Under the pieces are notes generated by a model. That model did no database searches. It saw nothing but the letters and a program-made list of their open reading frames with translations, and was not told the DNA's origin. A program made the position numbers and the translations under genes. Below are positions 34,239 through 42,412 of a stretch of DNA of 64,000 nt, one piece after another (within the stretch, counting starts at the first letter, position 1; every line of letters starts with the position of its first letter). Origin of the DNA: Cyprinodon diabolis (taxonomy: Eukaryota; Chordata; Actinopteri; Cyprinodontiformes; Cyprinodontidae); assembly GCA_030533445.1 (NCBI GenBank), contig CM060075.1:33495196-33559195 (forward strand). The letters run 5' to 3'.

Positions 34239-36197
34239 TCAGTAGGTACCCCCACGGGGTACCCCGTCCCCTCTTCGGCGGCTCAGGAACAGGCTCTGTG
34301 GCGACTGCTGACTGCGGCTCTCGAGCAGGCTCTGAGGAGACCGCCGACTGCGGCTCTGGAGCAGGCTCTGAGGAGACCGCCGACTGCGGCTCCGGGTCTG
34401 GAACAGGGGAGCCCGCCGATTGCGGCTCCGGGTCTGGAACAGGGGAGCTCGCCGATTGTGGCTCCGGGTCTGGAACAGGGGAGCCCGCCGATTGCGGCTC
34501 CGGGTCTGGAACAGGGGAGCCCGTTGATTGCGGCTCCGGGTCTGGAACAGGGGAGCCCGCCGATTGCGGCTCCGGGTCTGGAACAGGGGAGCCCGCCGAT
34601 TGCGGCTCCCGTTCAGGAACGGGGAGCCCGCCGATTGCGGCTCCCGGTCAGGAACAGGGGCGCCCGCCGACTGTGGCTCCAACTCAGGAACATGAGAAAC
34701 CACCGACAGTGGTTCCACCTCAGGAACAGGAGGGACCACCGACTGTGGTTCCACCTCAGGAACTGGAGAGACCACCGACTGTGGTTCCACCTCAGGAACT
34801 GGAGAGACCACCGACTGTGGTTCCACCTCAGGAACTGGAGAAACCACCGACTGTGGTTCCACCTCAGGAACTGGAGAAACCACCGATGGATGCACATGTT
34901 CAGTCTCTGAGGTGGCTTGAAGCGTCTGTAGAGGGCACTTGGCGGTTTGTGGCCCCTGCTGAGAGGCTCTTGGAGGCATATTTTCACCAACTCCAAATTC
35001 TGAAGCCCTCATAAGTTTAACCTCAGGGGTCTCTGGACGGCACAGGGCAGGCTCAGGGGTCTCTGGACGGCACAGAGCTGACCCAGGGGTCTCTAGACGG
35101 CACAGAGCTGACCCAGGGGTCTCTTGACGGCACAGAGCTGATTTAAGGCGACGCCTTTTCTTACGCCGAGGGGTCTTGGGAGCTAGGCTAGCAGGTTTAC
35201 AGATTGGATCTGGAGACAAATTAACCGGTTGAAGACTAAGAGTTCTAGAAGGGATTACTGGATATGGAGCTAAAGGATCAGGCACGGGGTCAGGCTTTAA
35301 ACTAACTGGGTTGTTTACTGGACTAGGCTCTGGATCTGGCTGACGTGGAACAGAATGTGGTGGCTCGAAAGGGAAGATGTCCTCTCTATCTCCATAGAAA
35401 AAATCCCATAGATCATCCTCATGGATGTAGGGAGCTCGATTAACAGGCGAGGGAACAGGTCTAGATACAACAGTGATGGGTTCAGGTGTATGATTAGGCT
35501 GGCGGGGAACTCTAACTGTTTGCAGTGAAATTGATGGGCCGATCTTGAGTCCTTTAACGGATGGAGCTAAATGATGATCTAGAATATGAGAACTGAGACT
35601 AACCCGGCGCGGAGAGGAACTGAAACTGGTTTGTAATGCTGTGTCTAATCCAATGGCTAATTCAATGAGGTCCTCAAGGGTAGCTGGCTCGACGTAAAAT
35701 GAAAGCTCATTTCTGATAGAATCATTTAAAGCTAAGAGATAAGCGGACTTGAGCGCAGACTCGTTCCACCCGGAAACGGCTGCTCTAACCTGGAACTCGG
35801 AGGAAAACTCGGCGACGGACCTATTACCCTGTTTCATGTTCAGAAGTTTACCAGAAATTGAACACTTAGTGACCTGACTAAAGGTCTTTTCAAACTCCTG
35901 AATGAAATTCTCGAGTGTACAGTTTTCTCTAAGTTTAGGCGGAAATTTGGTCTCCGCCCATTCAAGAGCTTCACCAGACAGAAAAGAAATAACAAAAGCT
36001 ATCCTATCCATAGCATAAAGAAATTTAGAAGCATGGAAACTAAAAAATAATCGGCACTGAAAAAGAAATCCCTTGAGCTTACTTGGATTACCTGAAAATC
36101 TCTCAGGCAGAGAAGGACCGGGTGACGAAAACGACGGGTAGAGTTCAGACCAGAAAGGAGGATTATCTTCTTGACTAGGAGATGACGTCACCACCAC
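34239..36197 (-). CDS. Gypsy-type Gag protein with repetitive C-terminal tail
   Basis: Open frame of 652 aa. Residues about 28-185 form a Ty3/Gypsy capsid-like domain: 'ERFSGNPSKLKGFLFQCRLF', 'ISFLSGEALEWAET', 'LLNMKQGNRSVAEFSSEF' and 'SGWNESALKSAYLLALND'. A proline-rich linker follows, then four ~10-residue repeats (SALCRLETPG), then six or so 12-residue repeats (VVSPVPEVEPQS). Near 34620 (about residue 526) one base is missing relative to the repeat unit. The following 36-bp units are therefore read in a different frame (NRRAPLFQTRSR) rather than as the homologous PVPDPEPQS. No CCHC zinc knuckle, protease or polymerase is present. Gag would assemble a particle for RNA packaging. The frame is open upstream of 36197, so the true start may be further 5' (see 36188-36394). 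Confidence 0.85.
   Translation of the reverse strand: MVVTSSPSQEDNPPFWSELYPSFSSPGPSLPERFSGNPSKLKGFLFQCRLFFSFHASKFLYAMDRIAFVISFLSGEALEWAETKFPPKLRENCTLENFIQEFEKTFSQVTKCSISGKLLNMKQGNRSVAEFSSEFQVRAAVSGWNESALKSAYLLALNDSIRNELSFYVEPATLEDLIELAIGLDTALQTSFSSSPRRVSLSSHILDHHLAPSVKGLKIGPSISLQTVRVPRQPNHTPEPITVVSRPVPSPVNRAPYIHEDDLWDFFYGDREDIFPFEPPHSVPRQPDPEPSPVNNPVSLKPDPVPDPLAPYPVIPSRTLSLQPVNLSPDPICKPASLAPKTPRRKKRRRLKSALCRQETPGSALCRLETPGSALCRPETPEPALCRPETPEVKLMRASEFGVGENMPPRASQQGPQTAKCPLQTLQATSETEHVHPSVVSPVPEVEPQSVVSPVPEVEPQSVVSPVPEVEPQSVVSPVPEVEPQSVVPPVPEVEPLSVVSHVPELEPQSAGAPVPDREPQSAGSPFLNGSRNRRAPLFQTRSRNRRAPLFQTRSRNQRAPLFQTRSRNRRAPLFQTRSHNRRAPLFQTRSRNRRAPLFQTRSRSRRSPQSLLQSRSRRSPQSLLESRSQQSPQSLFLSRRRGDGVPRGGTY
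34275..34675. repeat. 36-bp minisatellite in gag (block 2)
   Basis: About eight 36-bp units of the form 'gattgcggctccgggtctgg' plus 'aacaggggagcccgcc', with two or three related units before them. They are in register with the 12-aa coding period. One unit near 34617-34626 lacks a base. Confidence 0.92.
34676..34890. repeat. 36-bp minisatellite in gag (block 1)
   Basis: Six units of the form 'gactgtggttccacctcagg' plus 'aactggagagaccacc', homologous to block 2 and encoding VVSPVPEVEPQS on the minus strand. Confidence 0.92.
35030..35148. repeat. 30-bp minisatellite in gag
   Basis: Four units of about 30 bp ('cacagagctgacccaggggt' plus 'ctctagacgg'), encoding SALCRLETPG-type decapeptides on the minus strand. 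Confidence 0.9.
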
Positions 36198-36394
36198 TGA
36201 CCCAGGAAACGGAAGTGGATTCGGGACAGGACGAGCCGCTGACGTGGCGTTAGCATTGTAGAAGTGGCTAGCGAATGTTTTAACAGTAACTCATGGAGGA
36301 TTTGTGTGTGATCAAGAGTCTGAGCGTCCTGTTTCTCAGTCCAACGACAGAGGTGATCTGCTGGGCTTTGTGTTTGGCCGCAGTGTTCTGTCAT
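36188..36394 (-). CDS. Probable 5' start segment of gag
   Basis: A 68-aa frame starting at an ATG inside the last bases of the 5' LTR (MTEHCGQTQSP). It crosses the primer-binding site and overlaps the start of the main Gag frame. Vertebrate sushi-type Gag proteins commonly begin with an MTE-like start at this place. The main frame is open upstream and could join after a one-base shift near 36270. Whether this is a mutation or normal expression cannot be told from one copy. Confidence 0.5.
   Translation of the reverse strand: MTEHCGQTQSPADHLCRWTEKQDAQTLDHTQILHELLLKHSLATSTMLTPRQRLVLSRIHFRFLGQWW
36377..36387 (-). promoter_or_regulatory. Self-priming primer-binding site
   Basis: One base inside the 5' LTR boundary, in minus sense, lies aacactgcggc. 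This is the exact reverse complement of gccgcagtgtt, the predicted first 11 nt of the element's own transcript (37074 down to 37064). No tRNA-type TGG-initial binding site is present at this position. Self-priming by an 11-nt 5' end is the mechanism established for Tf1 and its relatives. Confidence 0.82.
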
Positions 36395-37301
36395 GATTGG
36401 GTTTCTGAGAGTAAAGCCCAAGATGCAGAACACACACGGAGACACTGGTAAAAGTCCAAAGAGTTTATTAAATGACACAAGCACATGGATAATTAACTGG
36501 AACAGTTCAGGCAGGGGGCTGGTTCACTGGGGTCTGAACAGGGAACGGAAGATGGCTGGTAGCTGAGTTCATGTGAGGCTAAGCATCTAGCTTAGGCTTA
36601 GCCTGGCAGTCCTGGGTTTGAGCTTCCAGCTCACTGCAGAGAACAACTGAAGGATTTTTCAGGCTGAGCTTCCAGCTCACCGCAGAGAACTACAGGGGAA
36701 TTTCCACATGGGAACCTCTAGGGAAACTCCACAAAGAAGTCGTCAGGTTTCATCCACGTAGGAAATCTTCAGGTAGGCTCACCAGGGCAGATTAGCAGGT
36801 TAGACTTTCCAAGAGCTTCAGGCTTGAGACTGGTTTCCTGTGATGCAGCTCTCCCAGAGCTGCAGACCAGAGACTGGGTTCCAGTGAGGGTGCTCTTCCT
36901 GAGCTTCACGAGGAGACAGGTGGTTAAGCTCATCCAGAGCTTCACGAGGAGACAGGATTCCTGTGAGGCACAGATAAAGGAGAGAGCTGAATCTGATCTC
37001 AACCGAGAGACAACCAAGACTCAATCTAAAACAGAAGGCTCAGGAAGCTAACCAACTAAGTTCAACACTGCGGCGTGGAAGCAAGGTCTGGCAGGAGCTT
37101 ATAAAGTGGAGGTCTCCTGATGAGTACATGGAAATCAGGTGTGCTGGAAGGTTCCAGCTCCAGAAGAACCACGGCGCACTCTGTTGGAGGCAGAGGGTAA
37201 TCTCCAGATCCCAACAGTAACTCCAGCCCTAAGGAAAAAATAACAAAGAGCAGAAGAGGATCCTTGGCGCCCTCTGGTGGGCAAGCCTGAGGATCCCAAC
37301 A
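36389..37301 (-). repeat. 5' LTR of the gag-only retrotransposon
   Basis: 913 bp, collinear with 32532-33455. It holds the promoter of the element: TATA at 37099-37106 and predicted RNA start at 37074. Confidence 0.95.
37064..37106 (-). promoter_or_regulatory. LTR core promoter and RNA 5' end
   Basis: In minus sense a TATA box (ctttataa, 37106-37099) lies about 30 nt before gccgcagtgtt (37074-37064). The spacing fits Pol II initiation. The start is inferred independently from the match to the primer-binding site. Confidence 0.75.
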
Positions 37302-37306
37302 CCATC
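37302..37306. repeat. Target-site duplication, right copy (ccatc)
   Basis: Same five bases as 32527-32531, immediately outside the 5' LTR. Confidence 0.88.
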
Positions 37307-38523
37307 GATGTAGCCAGAAAATATATATAGGGATGGCCAGGGTGCAATAAGGGGTGGCCCAAAGGAGTCAGGGTCAAGGTCAATCTACACTGTACCAACA
37401 AGAAAATTAACAAGCATTACATCTGTATTTTCCAAATAAATAAAAACTAGATTTTCCTAATACTTTGCTTGTCACAATTCAGGACAGAGGACCCAGTGTT
37501 CAAGGCAAGACAGACAATGTGATTACTTAAAAAGAGTTTATTTAGAAAAGAACTGCGGATCTAAAGTTGCAGTGGCTAGGATGTCTAAGGCAAGAATCTC
37601 AGCAGGAGAGAAACACAGGTTAGTGACAACGATAATCTGATCTCTCAGTGGTTGAGAGGCAGAACAGGTTAGGACTAGGAAATCAGGAACACCAAGGAAC
37701 TCTAAACACACACTCACCACTGGTTACAGAGAACAAGACTAACCTGGCACTGATGACTGGATGCAAACAGCTTAAATAGATGCAGGAACAGGTGGATCAG
37801 ATGAGCAGTAATGAGAAACTGGGCAGACTTAGACATGTGAATGGAATGAATAATTAAGCTAGTCATCGGTACCAAGATCATGACAAATGCTAATTCATAG
37901 TCTAAATTAAAGACATAATAGATGATCTCACAGCTCTGCTCTGTATAAAATACCTGTAATAAACTATTTACTATTTGTTTTCAGTTTACTGTCAGTGTAC
38001 AATTGTACATTGTACAGGAGACAATCCCCCCCTTAACGGCAATCCCCCCCCTTTAACGACCGACCCTCAGAATCATGAACAGGTTTCAGATATTACAGGC
38101 TAACGATGGAACCAAACGACCCATTCATCGGTTACCATTTGCATGTTTCCAAGCGATACAAGGCTTTGTCTATATAAGACTCAAACTCACTGCGGATCCA
38201 GACATTTGAATTGAGAAAGCTTCCTGGAGAGGTGGCGAAACATCTTCAAATCTTGGAAACCAAGTCCAGTGGATATTTTTTGAATTTTTACGGGATGACT
38301 ATGACCTGGATGACTGAGAACCTTCATCAGCAAACAGCTAAGATGTAAAATTGGTTGGATCATTCCACTTGAGAATATCACAGCTGCCAACCTCTGTTTT
38401 AGAAGAGAACTGCTTGTAAATTATGTCCACATGGGGTCACCTGATAGGGGGGCCATAGGGGTGGCCAATGGTTGGTGAAGGGTGGCCATTGCCACCCCTG
38501 GCCCACCATCTAGCTACGTCCCT
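37303..38523. mobile_element. hAT-like non-autonomous element, holding a solo LTR
   Basis: Ends are imperfect inverted repeats: left 'catcgatgtagccaga' with 'gggatggccagggtg', right in reverse complement 'cagggacgtagctaga' with 'ggccaggggtggcaatgg'. Both sides abut collinear pieces of the Tc1 relic, which fixes it as an insertion. No clean 8-bp duplication is visible, so the superfamily is a guess. It contains the solo LTR 37470-37885, a duplicated 'caatccccccctttaacg' word near 38022-38060, and a repeat fragment at 38205-38315. Confidence 0.6.
37470..37885 (-). mobile_element. Solo LTR, family D
   Basis: 416 bp, plus-strand ends tgtcac...catgaca. In minus orientation it has TATA-like 'ctatttaagc' (near 37790) and an AATAAA signal near 37533. 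It is alignable with 39850-40535 at both ends ('ggatgtctaaggca', 'tggcactgatgactgga', 'accaagatcatgaca'). No internal region remains, so it is a recombined relic. Confidence 0.75.
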
Positions 38524-38795
38524 GCCCACAACCAAACTTAAAACTTTGAACAATGCAGTCAGACATGTTCTGTTCTTTTAGCGATAACCAAATCCAAATT
38601 CGTCTATGAGAGCATAGAGCTTTATAGTGCAGTGGTGGCATGCTTAACCTCACTGCATTGGATGCTCTGCATTACAGTTGGTGAAATATGGATATGATAG
38701 AGCGGTTTGCCCATGGAAACCCAGTATATGCAGCTCACTGTTGTTGAGCTTATCTGAAGGTCACATGAAATTTGAGGGTGTTTAGTCATTGGCCA

Positions 38796-38958
38796 TTTCT
38801 CAATATGTGTACTTGTGTGTTCTCATGTGCTCTTGTACTCGTGAAACATCATCAGCCTCAGCCCCAGTACTGTTCCAGTTCACAAGAACAAAAGAACGAC
38901 TCCATCTTTACTGAGCATGCACTTTAGAGCAGTCTTGTGCGTTCTACAGACTGGCAGC
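38796..38958. repeat. Small insertion in the Tc1 relic
   Basis: The segment starting 'ccatttctcaatatgtgtac' and including 'gttccagttcacaagaac' interrupts the Tc1 homology. It looks like part of a fish MITE. Its limits are approximate. Confidence 0.4.
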
Positions 38959-39849
38959 TCTCTTGACATGCTCGAACACCTCCATTTTTTTATGATACAG
39001 CTGACAGATGATTGGAATTTTTACAAGCGAGAAAATTTCATGGCTGGATTTGTTGAAGAGGCAGCATACTATCTCAGTACAATGTTGGAATTAACTGAGC
39101 TCCTAAGAGTGACACATTAATTCACATATTTTTGTAACAGGTTGCATATTTATGTGCTTGATTTTATACACCTGCGGTCAAAGAAGTGATTGGAAACCCT
39201 GATACCAATAATGTGGATGGGTGAGCAAATACGTTTGGCTATATAGTGTATGTTCTGAGAAGGCTGCAAGTACCTGATTTCAACCCCACAGACTGCCACT
39301 TGAGTTCTCTGAAGAAGACCTCAGACCAGAATGCTCCCTGCAACTTGTCTGTTGTTCCCCAAGGGTTTAGTTCAATGCTAAGGACAATTCTCAGCATAAT
39401 ATTTTTTCTTCGTATAAACCCATCTTTCGCTATTGAAAACATTGTTTCAGAACAAAAATCAAACCCAAAAATGTAGAAAAATTCTTGTGTTTTTCAGGCC
39501 AAAATGTTTGGATGAAAAATTATTTAAAATCTAAAACCTTACAATCTGTAAAATGGTTGATAGTCCATTTGTGAAATCAAATCCGTTGGGCTTCATCTTG
39601 GTACATTAAAACAAAAAACTAGGAAAATCCTTGGTAAACTACTGGACAGGTCACATCAAAAATGCTTTGTTTGGGGTAAGTTTAGACGTACTCATCCAGA
39701 GGCAGAAAAGTATTTTTTTTTCTTTTTTAAAAGAGCATCTGTATTTATTAGTTTTGGTTAGTAACTCAAATTTATTCATAATTCGGATGGAAACTCAAGT
39801 CGTAGCATAAATGTCATCATCTTCGTAAACAATAGTGCACAAAGTTTCT

Positions 39850-40535
39850 TGTCAAGGCTCAGAACAGAAGACCCAGAATTCAAGGCAAAAGTAAAGCGGG
39901 TTTCTCAAAAGCGTTTATTAAAAATGAAGCATCTGCAGGGATGTCTAAGGCATGAACCTCTAGTCTTAAAGTTCAGTCTGTGCCCAGAGGAAGGAGTGGA
40001 TTCCAACTGAATGGCTGCCCGCAGCACGCCGTGAACGCTGCCCATAGGTTCCAGATGCTGAAGCCTTCAAGACTGCAGAACCGGATGAGGAGCGGATCCA
40101 AGTAGACGAGGGGATGGCAGGACTTTCCAGAAGGCAAAGCCAAAGCCGTTGTTGAAGAGGTTCACAGTCAAAGCCAGAAGATCAGAGATCTGACGAGATA
40201 CTGAGGGGAAATCCAGGTCGAAGTCAGGAAGCATGTTCAGTCCACAGGGAGAATCCAACAGGAGTCAGAAGAAAGGTCAGACAAACAGATCACAACAGAA
40301 ACAGGCATGCTCAGAGGTCCAAAGGCAGAACAGATCAGGCAATCAGAGCACAAACAGGTATGCGAGAGAACTCTCACCAAAGGCTCTAATAATCTGGCAC
40401 TGAAGACTGGAAGCAAGATCGATAAATAGAGACTGGAGCAGGTGACAAAGATGAACTGTGATGAGAAACTGGATGGACCTAGACAGGTGAGTGGAATGAA
40501 CCATTAAACCAGTCATCAGCACCAAGATCATGACA
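39850..40535 (-). mobile_element. Solo LTR, family D, longer copy
   Basis: 686 bp, ends tgtcaagg...atcatgaca. It shares both termini and several internal blocks with 37470-37885, but has about 270 bp more in the middle. In minus orientation there is an AATAAA near 39916 and TATA-like 'ctatttatc' near 40426. No clear target duplication is visible. Confidence 0.72.
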
Positions 40536-42368
40536 CTTCAAAGAATTTTTTAGAAATTTTAAATCTTTGTATTGTCTGTATCACCGAATTAGTTATAAAG
40601 TATCAAGTTTGAAAACATATTTTTATCATTTTATAACATTTTATTTTAGATAAGTGTTATTTATATCTTTGCAAGTTTTAATTTCTTCACATTTCTCAAC
40701 AATCTAATTCAATTTAAATCAACCTTTGAAACATTTAATGGGTGTATTTACACCACATATGTCTGCTCATTTTTTTTTTTTGATGCCTGTTTTTAAAGTT
40801 GTGGCCAACAGAAACTGCTTATCTACTGTGAAATTTTTGTGTGAAAAACCCTTACAATTCTTTTGTCAGTACAGGCTACAGAGTCCTGAGCATGAAAAAT
40901 TATTGGAATAAAAATGAGCAAATGTTTGTCAATAGAAAGGAGATTACCCTTTATTATACCTCCAGAAACCCTGTATACAAACTGATTAAAAGCATGTTAA
41001 CTGTTTGCAAAGACGTAACGGAAGTAAGTTACAAAAATCTAGTTCTTTGAAAACTGAAAATTCTAATCTGTTTAAGGAAACATTTATATAAGAAATGTGG
41101 TCATATATCTATAAATTTGTCAATTTTTCCTCCCAGATTTGTTGCCTCTACTCCGATCTTGAATGAATAGCTTCACTTTCAGTTAAAGCAGTCAAAGTCA
41201 ATACATGCAAAATATTTTTCTGTTTTTCCTCACCAAGCTTGGGGAACTAATTTGGTATTGGCAGGTCATGCACTAAAGCAAAGCTGACAAGTAAGTTTCA
41301 TATTTGGTGCAGCCTAAAGATAAAACTGTATCTTCTCAGCTGTTCTGCTAAACTGGTTATCATCGCTAATGCCATGTCTTTTCTTCCCTGCATCATGGAA
41401 TTTCTCAGGTCCAGAATAACCTGGCGGGGATTTATCCATATATATTAAAGACATTTGCGAAATCCCCCTGAGTTTTCTCTACATCTCTGTACCTGTTCTG
41501 AAGGTTTGGGCCACAGGAAGCTCTTGAAAATCACACAGGAGGAACAATATTGGGCAGTCGATGAAATCAAATAATTTTCATCAATGCTTTACCAGCTCAG
41601 CTTTAGAGCTCAACAAGAAGATCCGGCCGACTGAGCACGTCCATTTTACAGCTTGAATTTGATATTTTCCTTCAGTAGAGGTGAAATCACTGATATTCCT
41701 AGTAAAAAATTCCTTTGTCTAAAGTTGTAAAGAAAAAGTGAATTATAATAATTTGATTGTCAAAATCTATGACCAACTTATAGCTGGTTAATTGTTATAT
41801 CACACAGTAGGCTTAAGAGAGCTATTAACTGAAAATAGTTCAGTTATTGTCCCTATTTTGATGTAAAGACACATTTAGCTTTTTCCTATAAAACAAAGCA
41901 GTTAGCAACTAAACAGAGAAGATCTTCTGCAAATGCACAAATGCATTCAGGAAGATTGGAATAGGGACATTAGAGGGATCAGTTTGTGTGTTACACAAAC
42001 AGTAAACAAAAATATAATTTAGCCAAGTGGTACATCCACAAAACCATAGAGCGCATGTTCTAATGGATACCCTGTGCAGATAATCCCCCCCAAAAATGCT
42101 TGGTTTTATTGGTTCAGTTAAACGGGCTGGAGACTTTGTGCCAGGAGTTTCATTATTGTTACAGCTTTGACCAATAGGAGGCGATGTTACAATTTATTGT
42201 TTTGTGCTTGCTAGCTTGTTGACCTCCCCTTGAGTTCTGCACAACATCAAGTGAAATAGACCGATTGCTCAGGTTAGACGTAGTGTTTTATTCAAAAAGT
42301 ATGTGGTGATATGCACCTTGACTCCTACATCAAAGCAACAAAACCAAAGTAAAGACATCACATATATA
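40536..42368. other. Unannotated sequence
   Basis: AT-rich. Several short open frames but no gene or repeat I can support. Confidence 0.4.
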
Positions 42369-42412
42369 ACATATATGTGAATATATATTCACATATATGT
42401 GAATATATATTC
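42369..42412. repeat. Perfect 2 x 22-bp tandem repeat of palindromes
   Basis: Unit 'acatatatgtgaatatatat' plus tc, twice. It contains the palindromes acatatatgt and gtgaatatatattcac. Confidence 0.9.

Larger units (their letters stand above)
32532..37301 (-). mobile_element. Non-autonomous Ty3/Gypsy (Tf1/sushi-like) LTR retrotransposon, gag only
   Basis: A complete 4770-bp element in minus orientation with two LTRs (924 and 913 bp), TG...CA ends, a 5-bp target duplication (ccatc), primer-binding site, polypurine tract and a Gag gene. No protease, reverse transcriptase, RNase H, integrase or envelope frame exists in the 2.9-kb interior; the space after gag is minisatellite. About a dozen substitutions and one 11-bp indel separate the LTRs by eye, so the insertion is fairly young. 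It must have been copied by enzymes supplied in trans. It sits at the edge of a hAT-like element inside an old Tc1 copy. Confidence 0.92.
32150..39252 (-). mobile_element. Tc1-like transposon relic split by nested insertions
   Basis: Three collinear minus-strand pieces of one fish Tc1 element are recognisable. 32150-32531 includes the frame with 'GAGSGPLVPVKGIVNIS' and 'FQHDFAPVHKARSIKTWM', holding the second catalytic Asp. 38524-38795 corresponds to the part around the first Asp and its upstream region. 38960-39252 is the 5' leader, ending 'ggctatatagtgta', close to the TIR end of that family. The gaps are filled by the hAT-like element, the LTR retrotransposon and a small insert at about 38796-38958. 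The 32150 end has no clear inverted repeat and may be truncated. The transposase is dead. Confidence 0.75.

Noticed and set aside
34275..34890. Regular 36-bp repeats looking like a CRISPR array
   Set aside because: Units are contiguous with no spacers, encode a 12-aa period in gag, and the DNA is clearly vertebrate.
33697..35014. Long plus-strand open frames (GC-rich, G/R- or P-rich) opposite gag
   Set aside because: They are mirror frames of minisatellites whose period is a multiple of three; no domain, and the opposite strand has the Gag capsid homology and LTR signals.
32532..37301. Endogenous retrovirus
   Set aside because: No pol or env, Gag is of the Ty3/Gypsy kind and the primer site is self-complementary, so LTR retrotransposon fits better.
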